Positions 15,534 through 24,282 are shown, numbered from the stretch's first letter. The stretch is DNA of 64,000 nucleotides from Terasakiella magnetica (GCA_902729415.1 CACVCF010000001.1:186001-250000); one strand, 5' to 3'. Translations and numbers: made by a program. The notes: generated from the sequence alone by a model not told the origin.

Positions 15534-16060
15534 TCGACGCTGTCGAGAAGCGCCAGCAGGCTGGTCAGGATCTGACGCGGGCTGGGCGGGCAGCCGGGAA
15601 TGTGCAGATCCACCGGCACCACCGCCGAAACCCCACCCACCACGGCGTAAGACCCCGCGAAGCAGCCGCCGTCCTTGGCGCAATCGCCCATGGCCACCAC
15701 CCATTTGGGGGCAGGGGTGGCGTCGTAGGTGCGCTGCAGGGCCTCGGCCATATTGGCAGTCACCGGCCCGGTGACCAGCAGTACGTCGGCATGGCGTGGG
15801 CTGGCGACAAAGCGAATGCCGAACCGCTCCAAGTCGTAGACCGGGCTATTGACGGCGTGGATCTCCAACTCGCAGCCATTGCACGACCCGGCATCGACCT
15901 CGCGGATGGACAGCGAGCGCCCCAGCTTCTCCCGCACCATTTCGCCCAGGGTACGGGCCAGTTCCTCGGTCCCGTCGGGATCGGGGACCAGCCGGTCGGA
16001 CATGGTGTGGGGGCCGTTGACCAGATGATGGAACAAGATCTTGCTGATGGGAGGAATCAT
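15518..16060 (-). CDS. Hydrogenase-4-like small subunit (HyfI/NuoB type)
   Basis: Iron-sulfur subunit next to the catalytic-type subunit of an energy-converting hydrogenase-like complex. About 180 residues from ATG 16060. The four cysteines for the proximal [4Fe-4S] cluster are present: SCNGCELEI (CX2C), MGDCAKDGG and PGCPPSP. The start overlaps the stop of the preceding large-subunit gene as ATGA, so the two are coupled. The longer upstream frame reads through the large subunit and is rejected. Last gene of the six-gene operon. Electron transfer is therefore possible even though the partner large subunit lacks a nickel site. Confidence 0.85.
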   Translation of the reverse strand: MIPPISKILFHHLVNGPHTMSDRLVPDPDGTEELARTLGEMVREKLGRSLSIREVDAGSCNGCELEIHAVNSPVYDLERFGIRFVASPRHADVLLVTGPVTANMAEALQRTYDATPAPKWVVAMGDCAKDGGCFAGSYAVVGGVSAVVPVDLHIPGCPPSPRQILTSLLALLDSVDHAKP

Positions 16061-17577
16061 AGGTCGTGCCCCGAATAGGAGCAGTTGAACGACTTGTTGC
16101 AGATGGGGAAGTCGGCCACGATATTGCCCTCGATGGCGGCCTCCAACAGCGGCCACTGGAACCACGATGGGTCATGGGGGTGGCAGGCCAGCACGGTGCC
16201 GTTCTCGGCCAAACGCAGCCACACCAGCACCTCGCCCCGGAAGCTTTCCACCATGGACAGCCCCTCGCCCGCCACCTGAGGCAGCGGTGTCCGCGGCGCG
16301 CCTTCGGGCATATCCGACAAAATTTCAGCGATCATGCGCAGCGATTCCCGCACCTCGGCAAAGCGCACCATGACGCGGGCGTTGACGTCGCCCTCGGAGA
16401 AGGTGGGGACGGTCAGGCCCAGCTTGCCATAGGGCGGATAGCCCGGCGCCAGCCGTGCATCGTGAGAGCGCAGCGATGCCCGCCCGACAAAGCCACCCGC
16501 ACCGAACCGGTTGACCAGGGAAGAATGGGCGATGCCGGTCCCCAGGGTGCGGTCGGACAGGGACGGCGTATTCTCGTAGAGGGTGAAGGCCCGCTCGAAC
16601 GCCTTGCGAAAGCCATAGAGCATGTGGCGCAGAGCCTCGGCCCCGGCATCGGAAAGATCGCGGGTGACACCGCCCGGCACCACCACATCCATCAGCAGGC
16701 GATGGCCGAACATGGCATGGTTGGCGCGCAGGATCTTCTCACGCAGAACCCCCATATGGGACAGCATGATCGTGAAGGCGGCATCATTGCAAATGGCGCC
16801 GATGTCAAAGACATGGTTGGCGATGCGCTCCATCTCGGCCATCAGGGCGCGCAGCCAATGGGCGCGCGGCGGCACCTCGCAGCCGGTGGCGGCCTCGGCG
16901 GCACGGGCGAAGGCCAAGGCGTAAGCGACGGTGGAATCGCCCGACACCCGCCCCACAATGCGGGCGGCCTGATCCATGGGGGTACCACGCAACAGCCCCT
17001 CAATGCCCTTGTGGACATAGCCCAGCCGCTCTTCCAGCCGCACCACCGCCTCGCCCTGGGCGTGAAAGCGGAAATGCCCCGGCTCGATCACGCCCGCATG
17101 GACGGGACCGACCGGAATTTGGTGCAGTCCCTCGCCCTCGGCGGCAAGAAAAGCATAGTGGTAGGGTGCCTCGGCACGGGCGGCGCGATGCCTGGCCAAC
17201 GGATGACGGTAGGGCCAACGGCCATGGTCCAGCCAGGGCCGCCGGTCCTCCAGCCCCATGGGAACCAGCCCCCACAGATCATGGATGGCGCGCTCCAGCC
17301 GGATAGCACCGGGCCGGGCGTGACCGACGGCGAAAAAGCGATGCTCGGGACAGGGGTGGGATGCCACCGCCACATCACCGGTCTCTTCATCACGCAACGC
17401 CAGATGCACCTCATCCGGCTCGCCCCACTCGGCCATCAAGACCCAATCGGCGGCCAGCAGCCGCTCGACCAGCGCCTGCCAGGCCCGCTTGTCCAGTTGG
17501 AAGCGGGGATAAGGCCGATGCCCCTCGACCGGTTGGCCGAAGGAGAGGAACTCAAGCAGGGTGACGTTTCCCATCAT
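16057..17577 (-). CDS. Hydrogenase-4-like large subunit lacking Ni-binding cysteines (HyfG/NuoCD type)
   Basis: 506 residues: an N-terminal NuoC/HycE-N-like region (about 1-150) and a NuoD/large-subunit region (about 155-506). The signature Y-V-H-K-G-I-E is intact, but where [NiFe] hydrogenases have R-x-C-G-x-C this protein has R210-V-S-G-D-S215, so both N-terminal nickel cysteines are serines. At the C terminus the DPCxxC motif is absent; instead it ends DFPICNKSFNCSYSGHDL, with two cysteines spaced CX5C. Hence no [NiFe] site can form. This matches the known class of energy-converting hydrogenase-related (Ehr) complexes, whose reaction is unsettled. No hyp maturation genes are nearby. Confidence 0.85.
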   Translation of the reverse strand: MMGNVTLLEFLSFGQPVEGHRPYPRFQLDKRAWQALVERLLAADWVLMAEWGEPDEVHLALRDEETGDVAVASHPCPEHRFFAVGHARPGAIRLERAIHDLWGLVPMGLEDRRPWLDHGRWPYRHPLARHRAARAEAPYHYAFLAAEGEGLHQIPVGPVHAGVIEPGHFRFHAQGEAVVRLEERLGYVHKGIEGLLRGTPMDQAARIVGRVSGDSTVAYALAFARAAEAATGCEVPPRAHWLRALMAEMERIANHVFDIGAICNDAAFTIMLSHMGVLREKILRANHAMFGHRLLMDVVVPGGVTRDLSDAGAEALRHMLYGFRKAFERAFTLYENTPSLSDRTLGTGIAHSSLVNRFGAGGFVGRASLRSHDARLAPGYPPYGKLGLTVPTFSEGDVNARVMVRFAEVRESLRMIAEILSDMPEGAPRTPLPQVAGEGLSMVESFRGEVLVWLRLAENGTVLACHPHDPSWFQWPLLEAAIEGNIVADFPICNKSFNCSYSGHDL

Positions 17578-17584
17578 GGCGCAG

Positions 17585-19075
17585 CTACCCCAGAAGCTTG
17601 GCTACGGATTGGAACCACACCACCAGCGGCTTGGGCAGATACAGCCCCGCCACCAACACCAGCAGCATATGGACCCACAGGGGCGTCAACGCCAGAGCGT
17701 TGGATAGCGGCGATGCCTTGCCATACCGGCGGGCATCGGGGCTGGGCGTGCCGAACGCCATCATCTGCAAACGGCTGACCAGAGCGCCGAACGCCAGCAG
17801 CAGCCCCAGCGCCAAAGGCACAGCCAGCAGCGGCTCGCGGGCGAAGGTCGAACTGACCACCAGGAACTCGCTCATGAACACGCCCATGGGCGGCAGCCCG
17901 GCAATGCCCAGCACCGCGATGACGAAACCCCAGCCCAACACCGGGTGCGAGGCGGTCAGGCCGCGGATATCGGCGATGCGTTTGGTGCCGGTGGTCTGGG
18001 TGATGATGCCGACGGCGAAGAAGATGGCCGACTTGGTCAGGGAATGCATGGTCATGTGCATCAGTCCGGCAAAATTAGCCAGCGGACCGCCCATGCCGAA
18101 GGCGAAGGTGATCACCCCCATATGCTCGATGGAGGAATAGGCGAACAGGCGCTTGATATCGCCGCGCCGGTACAGCATGAACGCCGCCAGGAACAGCGAC
18201 GACAGCCCCATCATCACCAAGAGCGGCCCCGGCGTCAGGGTATTGCCATTGGCCGAGATCAGCATCTTGAAACGCAGCACGGCATAAAGCGCCACGTTGA
18301 GCAGCAGCCCCGACAGCACCGCCGAAATCGGCGTCGGACCTTCGGCATGGGCATCGGGCAGCCAGGCATGCAGCGGCGCCAACCCCACCTTGGTGCCATA
18401 GCCCACCAGCACGAAGACGAAGGCCAGGTTGAGAAGGTCGGGCTGGAAGGCGTGGGCATGCCCCATCATCAGGGTCCAGGCCATGGCGTCGGCGCCATCG
18501 CCCATCACCGGCTGGGCCGCCAGATAGACCAAGGTGGTGCCGAACAGCGCCAGCCCGATGCCGACCGAGCACAAAATGAAGTATTTCCACGCCGCCTCGA
18601 TGGCTTCCCGCGTCCGGTACAGGCTGACCATCAGCACCGTGGTCAGGGTCGCCGCTTCCACCGCCACCCACATCACCCCGGTATTGTTGGCGGTCAGCGC
18701 CAGCAGCATGGTGAACAAGAAGGCCTGATACATGGAATGGTAAAAGCGCAGATGCAGGTCCGACAGGTGGTTGGCCTCGGATTCGCGGGCGATGTAGGCG
18801 GCAGAGAACAATGCGGTGGTCATGCCGACAAAGGCGGTCAATATCACCAGATAGATATTGAAATCGTCGATGAACAGCAGCCGGGTCGGCACGGGCCGGA
18901 TCTCCAGCAACAGCAGCGATGAAGCAAAAGTGATCGCCGCCGCCGCCACATTGACCCAGGTCGCTACCCGCCAGTCCTTGAGCACCGCCAGAAACCCGGC
19001 CGAGCCCAGCGGCACCCCCAAAATCCACAGCAGCGGATTGTCGGCCCCCGGCAGCGAGGACAGATAGGAGATCAT
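17585..19075 (-). CDS. Proton-pumping antiporter-like subunit (HyfF/NuoL-M-N family)
   Basis: 496 residues, almost entirely hydrophobic, with about 14 predicted membrane helices. Conserved complex I-like features: W-V-A-V-E-A-A-T-L-T (TM5 glutamate), the broken-helix lysine region YGTKVGLAPLHAWLPDAHAEG, and KRLFAYSSIEHMGVI. Belongs to the proton-antiporter subunits of energy-converting hydrogenases. Overlaps the upstream HyfE-like gene by 4 bases and is 7 bases from the large-subunit gene. The reaction of the complex is unknown, but this subunit implies ion translocation. Confidence 0.9.
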   Translation of the reverse strand: MISYLSSLPGADNPLLWILGVPLGSAGFLAVLKDWRVATWVNVAAAAITFASSLLLLEIRPVPTRLLFIDDFNIYLVILTAFVGMTTALFSAAYIARESEANHLSDLHLRFYHSMYQAFLFTMLLALTANNTGVMWVAVEAATLTTVLMVSLYRTREAIEAAWKYFILCSVGIGLALFGTTLVYLAAQPVMGDGADAMAWTLMMGHAHAFQPDLLNLAFVFVLVGYGTKVGLAPLHAWLPDAHAEGPTPISAVLSGLLLNVALYAVLRFKMLISANGNTLTPGPLLVMMGLSSLFLAAFMLYRRGDIKRLFAYSSIEHMGVITFAFGMGGPLANFAGLMHMTMHSLTKSAIFFAVGIITQTTGTKRIADIRGLTASHPVLGWGFVIAVLGIAGLPPMGVFMSEFLVVSSTFAREPLLAVPLALGLLLAFGALVSRLQMMAFGTPSPDARRYGKASPLSNALALTPLWVHMLLVLVAGLYLPKPLVVWFQSVAKLLG

Positions 19076-19740
19076 TGCCGATCTCCGCGGTAGGTTTCGA
19101 GGTCGCTGAGATCCAAGGTGTCAAAGCGCTCGCGGATGCGGAAAAAGAAGATGCCGAACAAGGTCATGGCCACCAGCACCGAAAAGGCGATGGAAATCTC
19201 CACCACCAGGGGCATGCCTTTGGCCGACACCGCCGCCAGGATCAACCCATTCTCCAGCGCCATGAAGCCCACCACCTGACTGACGGCGTTGCGCCGGGTG
19301 ATCATCATCAACAGGCCCAACAGCACCACGCTCATGGCCAGGGCCAGACTTTCCCGCGTCAAGGCGGCGGCATTGGCGGTCACCGGCAGCACCAGCAGAA
19401 TCGACAGCGCCACCAGCGCCACCCCGGCCATCATGGTCCAGCCGATGGACATGGCGGTCTCCACCGTGCGGTGGATGCCCAGCTTCTCCACCAGCCAATG
19501 CAGCGCCACCGGCACGATCATGGCCTTGAACAGCAAGGCAATGGCGGCGGTGACATAAAGATGCGGCGCATTCTGGATATGGGCCTGCCACGCCGCCGCC
19601 GCCGCCAGGGCCAGGGCCTGGAAGGCGAAGGTGTTCAAGACCGCGAACAGCCGGCGCTGATACAGCAGTTGGAACCCGGCCATCAGCACCGTCGCGCCGA
19701 TCAAATGGGCCATGTCGTAGGATAATTGGGTGATGGGCAT
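19072..19740 (-). CDS. HyfE-like membrane subunit
   Basis: About 222 residues with roughly 6-7 membrane helices, a NuoK/MrpC-like fold followed by extra helices, as in HyfE. A small soluble end (RIRERFDTLDLSDLETYRGD) is typical. ATG 19740 overlaps the previous stop as TGATG; a GTG three bases earlier is the alternative start. Lies in the HyfB-C-E-F-G-I order of hydrogenase-4-like operons. Confidence 0.8.
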   Translation of the reverse strand: MPITQLSYDMAHLIGATVLMAGFQLLYQRRLFAVLNTFAFQALALAAAAAWQAHIQNAPHLYVTAAIALLFKAMIVPVALHWLVEKLGIHRTVETAMSIGWTMMAGVALVALSILLVLPVTANAAALTRESLALAMSVVLLGLLMMITRRNAVSQVVGFMALENGLILAAVSAKGMPLVVEISIAFSVLVAMTLFGIFFFRIRERFDTLDLSDLETYRGDRQ

Positions 19741-20687
19741 CACACCGCCTCCGACACGTAAAGAAAGATGGTGGCCAGCAAGCCCAGCAACAGGGCGCCG
19801 CCCAGGAAATCGGCATAGCGGAACACCCGCATCTTGGCGATCATGGTCTCGAACACCCCCAGCGCCGTGGCCAGGACAAAGCTTTTCGCCAAGAAGGCGG
19901 CAAGGCCGATCATCGCCTCGACCACGCTGCCGCCCGGCGCCGCCACACCCCAGGGCACAAAGATGGCGCCGATCAAGGCCATATACAGGGTCAGCCGCAC
20001 CATGCCCGCGCCTTCCATCAGCGCCAGATGGCGGCCGGAATATTCCAGCACCATGGCCTCATGGACCATGGTCAGCTCCAGATGGGTGGCGGGATTGTCG
20101 ATGGGAATGCGGCCGTTCTCGGCGATGGCCACCATCACCAGCGCCGCCAGCGCCAGCCCCATGGAGACCTCGATGCCGACACCGCCGCCCAGGATGAAGG
20201 CGATGATCTGGGCCGGGGCGGTGGTGCCCGAGATCAGCGACAGCGAAAAGGTCACCATCAGCATGGCCGGCTCGGCCAGGGACGCGATCATCATTTCACG
20301 CGACGCCCCCAGGCCGCCGAACGAGGTTCCCACATCCATGCCCGCCAGCGCCGTCCAGAACCGCGCCACCCCCAGCAGCGCCACCAGGGCAATCAGATCC
20401 GCCGCCGGGGCCAGAACCATGTCCGTGGTGAAGGTGGGGATGATGGCCGCCGCCAGCCATACCGCCGTGAAGGTGACATAGGGCGCGGCGCGGAATACCC
20501 ACGACGCCGAATGGGCCACCACCGCCTCTTTCTGCAGCAAACGATAGGTGTCACGGTAGGGCTGGAATGGTGAGGCCCCCGCCCGACCGTTGAGGCGCGA
20601 TTTGACAAAGCGCACCCAGCCGGTAATCAGCGGACTGATCGCCACCACCAGAAAGACCTGCACCAATTGCCAAACAGCGGCGTTCAT
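19740..20687 (-). CDS. HyfC-like membrane anchor subunit (NuoH family)
   Basis: 315 residues with about 8 membrane helices. It links the hydrophilic arm to the proton pumps, as NuoH does. Recognisable stretches: PLITGWVRFVKSRLNGRAGA at the N terminus, the PYRDTYRLLQKEAV loop, and the loop IDNPATHLELTMVHEAMVLE, carrying conserved acidic residues of the quinone/E-channel region in this superfamily. Its ribosome site GAGGGG is supplied by the 3' end of a dispersed repeat that fills the gap to the upstream HyfB-like gene. Confidence 0.9.
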   Translation of the reverse strand: MNAAVWQLVQVFLVVAISPLITGWVRFVKSRLNGRAGASPFQPYRDTYRLLQKEAVVAHSASWVFRAAPYVTFTAVWLAAAIIPTFTTDMVLAPAADLIALVALLGVARFWTALAGMDVGTSFGGLGASREMMIASLAEPAMLMVTFSLSLISGTTAPAQIIAFILGGGVGIEVSMGLALAALVMVAIAENGRIPIDNPATHLELTMVHEAMVLEYSGRHLALMEGAGMVRLTLYMALIGAIFVPWGVAAPGGSVVEAMIGLAAFLAKSFVLATALGVFETMIAKMRVFRYADFLGGALLLGLLATIFLYVSEAV

Positions 20688-20694
20688 ATTTTTC

Positions 20695-20761
20695 GCCCCT
20701 CAAACGCCGGGCGGGCACATCCGTACCCTTGGCTTACCTCCGCTGGCGCTCCGGGCGCCGC
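20695..20761 (-). repeat. Dispersed two-hairpin repeat, copy A1
   Basis: Read on the minus strand: hairpin GGCGC-ccgga-GCGCC, then GTAAGCCAA, hairpin GGGTAC-ggat-GTGCCC (one G-T pair), then GCCCGGCGTTTGAGGGGC. The final GAGGGG lies 8 bases before the HyfC-like start codon and serves as its ribosome-binding site. Same orientation as the gene that follows. Confidence 0.8.
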
Positions 20762-20799
20762 AATGGCGCCGCGCTCGGCAAGGCCGAGCTCGATCTTTC

Positions 20800-20815
20800 G
20801 CCCCTCAAACGCCGG
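20800..20815 (-). repeat. Partial second copy (A2) of the repeat terminus
   Basis: On the minus strand CCGGCGTTTGAGGGGC followed by GAAAGATC, almost identical to the end of copy A1 plus its flank (GAAAAATA). It lies 12 bases beyond the HyfB-like stop. The pair A2/A1 looks like a duplicated ribosome-site segment flanking the inserted repeat. The rest of the 139-base gap (20688-20826) is GC-rich with further self-complementary GGCGCC runs. Confidence 0.65.
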
Positions 20816-20826
20816 AAGAAGCGCGC

Positions 20827-22836
20827 TCATTTATTCTGCCTCACGGCGACCACCAGCAGCATGAACACCAAGGTGATGAACATCATCAGTAGATAGCGCC
20901 GCACCGTCAGGAACTGGATGCGGTTGACCTGATCAGCGATGTAGCCCACCCCATCGATGATGGTCTGGTAGAACACCCGCCACACCGGGTCGATCATCCG
21001 CACCTTCAGGCTGGCGGGCCGCATCTCGCCGGGTTCGGGCATATCCACGGTCTCACGCGCGGAAAACAGCGAGGTCGTGAACACGCGGCGCAGAGGCTGG
21101 GAAAAGCTCTGGCCGGTATACTGGCTTTCGGGGATATCCTCCTTGTGGCCGCAATCCCAGGAATCGGCGCGCCGCACCTTGGTGGTGCCAAAGCCGTGAA
21201 CCAGCAATATGGTGATGACGAACAGTGACAATCCGGTCATTACCAGCACGGTGCCGGAATAAGAGCCGCGGGTGGAACTGACCGGCGACAGCCACGGCCA
21301 GCCCAGATCGGCGGAAACGGCGAAATGCACCCCGGTCAAGGGTTGCACCACCCCGGACAGGGCATCAGTCAGGGTTACCGGCAAGGCGCCCAGAATGATA
21401 CACAGCACCGCCAGCACTGCCATGGTCCAGCGCATGGAGGTGGGCACCTGATGGGCCTCGGCCGCCGCCTTTGAACGGGGCCGCCCCAGAAAGGCGATGC
21501 CGAAGGCGCGCACAAAACAGGCCGCCGCCAGCGCCGCCGCCAGCGCCAACATGGCGCCAACCACCGGCACGCCGAATTTCATCGCCCAATAGGGCAGGCT
21601 GGGCCCTTTGAACAGCGACTGGAAGATCAGCCATTCCGATACGAAGCCATTCAAGGGCGGCAAAGCCGAGATGGCGGCGGCGCCGACCAGGGCGGTGGCG
21701 CCAGTCCAGGGCATGCGCTTGAGCAATCCGCCCAGTTTGCCCAGATCACGCTCGCCGGTGGCGGTGATCACCGCGCCGGCCGCCAGAAACAAAAGGGTCT
21801 TGAAGATGGCGTGGTTGATGATGTGATAAAGCCCAGCCACCAGGGCCAGCGCCGCCAGGGTCTTCTCACCGCCATCCTTGAAGGCGATGGCCAGCCCCAG
21901 GCCGATCACCACCACGCCGATATTCTCCACCGTGGAATAGGCCAGCAGCTTCTTAAGATCATCCTGCATCAGGGCATACAGCACGCCCAGCACCGCCGTG
22001 ACACCGCCGATGAGCATCAGGGCTGCCCCCCAGCTCCAGCTCACATGCCCGTGCAGATCGAACAGGATGCGGATCAGGCCGTACAGCGCCACCTTGGTCA
22101 TGACGCCGCTCATCAGGGCAGAGACATGGCTGGGCGCCGCCGGATGGGCCAGCGGCAACCATGCATGAAGCGGCACCAGCCCCGCCTTGGACCCGGCCCC
22201 CAGCAGCGCCAGCAGCACCACCAGAAAGCTGGTGACGGGCGGCAGGTAGATACCGCGCATGGCGGGAAAGGCATAGCTGCCCTGGGCGCCCGCCATCAGA
22301 CCGAACGAGGTCAGCAGGCAGAAGGTGCCGAAGGTGGCCATGATCAAATAGACCAGAGCGGCGCGGCGGCTTTCGGCATTGGTGTGGTCGGACATCACCA
22401 GCAGCCACGACGCCAGCGACATGAATTCCCACGACACCAGGAACATGAAAGCGTCGTCGGAGATCAGCACCGCGTTCATGCCGAACAGGAACAGGGGGAA
22501 AAACGGCGTCACCCGCCGGGGCTCGGGCAGATGCGAGGTATAGCCGATGCCATAGGCCGAAGCCGCCGCCCCACCCAGATTGACCACCACCATGAACAGG
22601 GCCGACAGGTTGTCGAGGCGGAAATGGGCCTGCATCCAAGGCAGGCCGATGGGCAGCACGATGGCGGGGCCCGTCCCCGGATTAGCCCCCAGATGCTTCA
22701 ACCCGGCGGCCATCAGGGTCAGGCTGGCGATGGTGCAGCAGAAATAAACCATGCGGTGCCGCCACATCTCCGCACCCGCCAGCACGCCGAGAACGGCGAG
22801 CGCCAACAGAGCGGAGAGGGCGGCCGCGACTAGCAT
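20827..22836 (-). CDS. HyfB-like proton-pumping membrane subunit (NuoL family)
   Basis: 669 residues with about 15-16 membrane helices and a C-terminal extension resembling HyfB. Conserved antiporter features: FLVSWEFMSLASWLLV (TM5 glutamate), GSKAGLVPLHAWLPLAHPAA (broken-helix lysine), MTKVALYGLIRI, and KKLLAYSTVENIGVV. The hydrophilic segment RADSWDCGHKEDIPESQYTG near the C terminus is typical of HyfB. First gene of the six-gene operon. Together with the HyfF-like subunit this gives two pump-type subunits; a third (HyfD) is absent. Confidence 0.9.
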   Translation of the reverse strand: MLVAAALSALLALAVLGVLAGAEMWRHRMVYFCCTIASLTLMAAGLKHLGANPGTGPAIVLPIGLPWMQAHFRLDNLSALFMVVVNLGGAAASAYGIGYTSHLPEPRRVTPFFPLFLFGMNAVLISDDAFMFLVSWEFMSLASWLLVMSDHTNAESRRAALVYLIMATFGTFCLLTSFGLMAGAQGSYAFPAMRGIYLPPVTSFLVVLLALLGAGSKAGLVPLHAWLPLAHPAAPSHVSALMSGVMTKVALYGLIRILFDLHGHVSWSWGAALMLIGGVTAVLGVLYALMQDDLKKLLAYSTVENIGVVVIGLGLAIAFKDGGEKTLAALALVAGLYHIINHAIFKTLLFLAAGAVITATGERDLGKLGGLLKRMPWTGATALVGAAAISALPPLNGFVSEWLIFQSLFKGPSLPYWAMKFGVPVVGAMLALAAALAAACFVRAFGIAFLGRPRSKAAAEAHQVPTSMRWTMAVLAVLCIILGALPVTLTDALSGVVQPLTGVHFAVSADLGWPWLSPVSSTRGSYSGTVLVMTGLSLFVITILLVHGFGTTKVRRADSWDCGHKEDIPESQYTGQSFSQPLRRVFTTSLFSARETVDMPEPGEMRPASLKVRMIDPVWRVFYQTIIDGVGYIADQVNRIQFLTVRRYLLMMFITLVFMLLVVAVRQNK

Positions 22837-22993
22837 AAGCTATGCGGTCCCTCGGGAAACGAAACGCAATCCATGGTCCCGGAGCCTCCCCATTCGGCTG
22901 GGCAATGCCCCACCCAATCGGAGAATCATACCACGCGGACGATGGTGCGCAACACCGAGTGATTGCCCATAATTCAGTATGTGGAATACCCAA

Positions 22994-23019
22994 TTCAAGA
23001 TGGAGGGTGCCATCTTGAA
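22994..23019. promoter_or_regulatory. Perfect 10-base inverted repeat between hyf-like operon and channel gene
   Basis: TTCAAGATGG-agggtg-CCATCTTGAA in the AT-rich divergent gap. A further CTTGAAAT half-site occurs at 23051-23058, just upstream of the channel gene. Probably an operator for one or both genes; no run of T follows to make it a terminator. Confidence 0.5.
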
Positions 23020-23037
23020 ATACTTGGCAGCATAATT

Positions 23038-23065
23038 TTGACTGTGCTACCTTGAAATTTACATG
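23038..23065 (+). promoter_or_regulatory. Candidate promoter of the channel gene
   Basis: TTGACT, 16-base spacer, TACATG, ending 24 bases before ATG 23090. The -35 is good, the -10 mediocre. Confidence 0.35.
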
Positions 23066-23089
23066 TAATTTTCCGCGATGAGGGAGACT

Positions 23090-24208
23090 ATGTTTCTTCC
23101 AACCTGGAACAGCCTCAGCCCAGAAAAGAAAAAGATAATACTCGCTGCGATACTGACTGTCTTTGCATCTTATGCAATTCTTATATATGTCAGCGCGTCT
23201 GCGCTTTTTGCCAACAAGACTCACGCGGATATGAACCATGCCGCCAGAATGAGTCAGACTGCTTCCGAGCCCGGCAAAACCGCACCGGATTCCCTGCCGA
23301 CAGAGGGGACGTTTTCCACCGTTACGGTGGGAACCTATATCGACAACATCGATACCTTTTCCATCCGCGACTCAAGCTGGAGCGCCAATTTCTACGTCTG
23401 GTTCAGCTGGACCGGCTCCAAGAGCCTCGACCCCGGCGGCAAGCTGGTCATCGTCGACGGCACCATCAACAAGAAAGAATTGATGGAGGAATACCACGGC
23501 GACGGCGACGGCGGCCCCCATTACCAGAAGTACCGGATCTCGGCGAAACTCCTGAAGTTTTTCGATACTTCGCGGGTTCCCATCGAAGGCCACATGCTGA
23601 ATATCTACCTGGAAGATGGCGCCCGCGATGCCACCAAACTTCGCTACATCGCCGACAAGACTTCCAACATCAGCTCGCGCGCCAACATCCACGGCTACAC
23701 CATTACCCGCCACAGCAACGTGGTTAAGCCCCATACTTATCGGTCGTCCTATGGCGATCCCCGTCTGTCCGTTGACGACAAGAAGACCTATACCCAGTAC
23801 ATCGTCGGCGTGGAAATCAAGCGATCCAACATGGGAGTCTACGGCAAGATCTTCCTGTCGCTGTTTGCTGCCTTGGCGCTGGCCTTGTCCAACTTCTTCG
23901 TCAAGCCGTCCGATGTGGGGCCGCGCTTCTCGCTGCCCACTGCCGCCTATTTCGGCGCCGTCGCCAATTCCTATGTGGCCAACTCCATCTTGCCGCCCTC
24001 GGGTTCATTCGGATTGGTGGATTACGTTGCAGCCTTCGGTATGGGGACCATCTTCCTGACCATTGCCCTGTCGCTGCTGTCTAACTTCATCTTCGTCAAG
24101 AAGGACGACAAAGCCCTGGCCCTGGTCATGGACCGGGTCATGTTCGTGACCGTCGGCCTTTGCTGTATCGCCGCCAACATCATCATTCCATGGAGCGCCC
24201 TGGGCTGA
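23090..24208 (+). CDS. Bacterial pentameric ligand-gated ion channel homologue
   Basis: About 372 residues. Layout: an N-terminal membrane helix (about 15-38), an extracellular beta domain (about 70-240), then four C-terminal helices. The outer domain opens TVGTYIDNIDTF with the aromatic ANFYVWFSWTG strand, and has FFDTSRVPIEGHMLNIYLED, matching the Pro-loop region (F-P-x-D-x-Q...L-E-D) of prokaryotic Cys-loop-type channels without the cysteines. The TM2-TM3 stretch RFSLPTAAYFGAVANSYVAN then SILPPSG-LVDY resembles GLIC/ELIC. Start ATG 23090 is preferred (AGGGAG upstream). The first 150 bases are AT-richer than neighbours. Ligand and ion are unknown; the extra N-terminal helix is unusual. Confidence 0.7.
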   Translation: MFLPTWNSLSPEKKKIILAAILTVFASYAILIYVSASALFANKTHADMNHAARMSQTASEPGKTAPDSLPTEGTFSTVTVGTYIDNIDTFSIRDSSWSANFYVWFSWTGSKSLDPGGKLVIVDGTINKKELMEEYHGDGDGGPHYQKYRISAKLLKFFDTSRVPIEGHMLNIYLEDGARDATKLRYIADKTSNISSRANIHGYTITRHSNVVKPHTYRSSYGDPRLSVDDKKTYTQYIVGVEIKRSNMGVYGKIFLSLFAALALALSNFFVKPSDVGPRFSLPTAAYFGAVANSYVANSILPPSGSFGLVDYVAAFGMGTIFLTIALSLLSNFIFVKKDDKALALVMDRVMFVTVGLCCIAANIIIPWSALG

Positions 24209-24282
24209 TGCTTAAGGAGAGAGGGGGGATGACCAACATCCCCCCTCGCGCCGTCCGCACTCTTCGGCTATCGTGCCGCCCC

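Noticed and set aside
15518..22836. Annotation as a functional group 4 [NiFe] hydrogenase / formate hydrogenlyase
   Set aside because: The large subunit lacks all four nickel-ligand cysteine motifs, and no ferredoxin subunit or maturation genes are present, so hydrogen chemistry is not supported.
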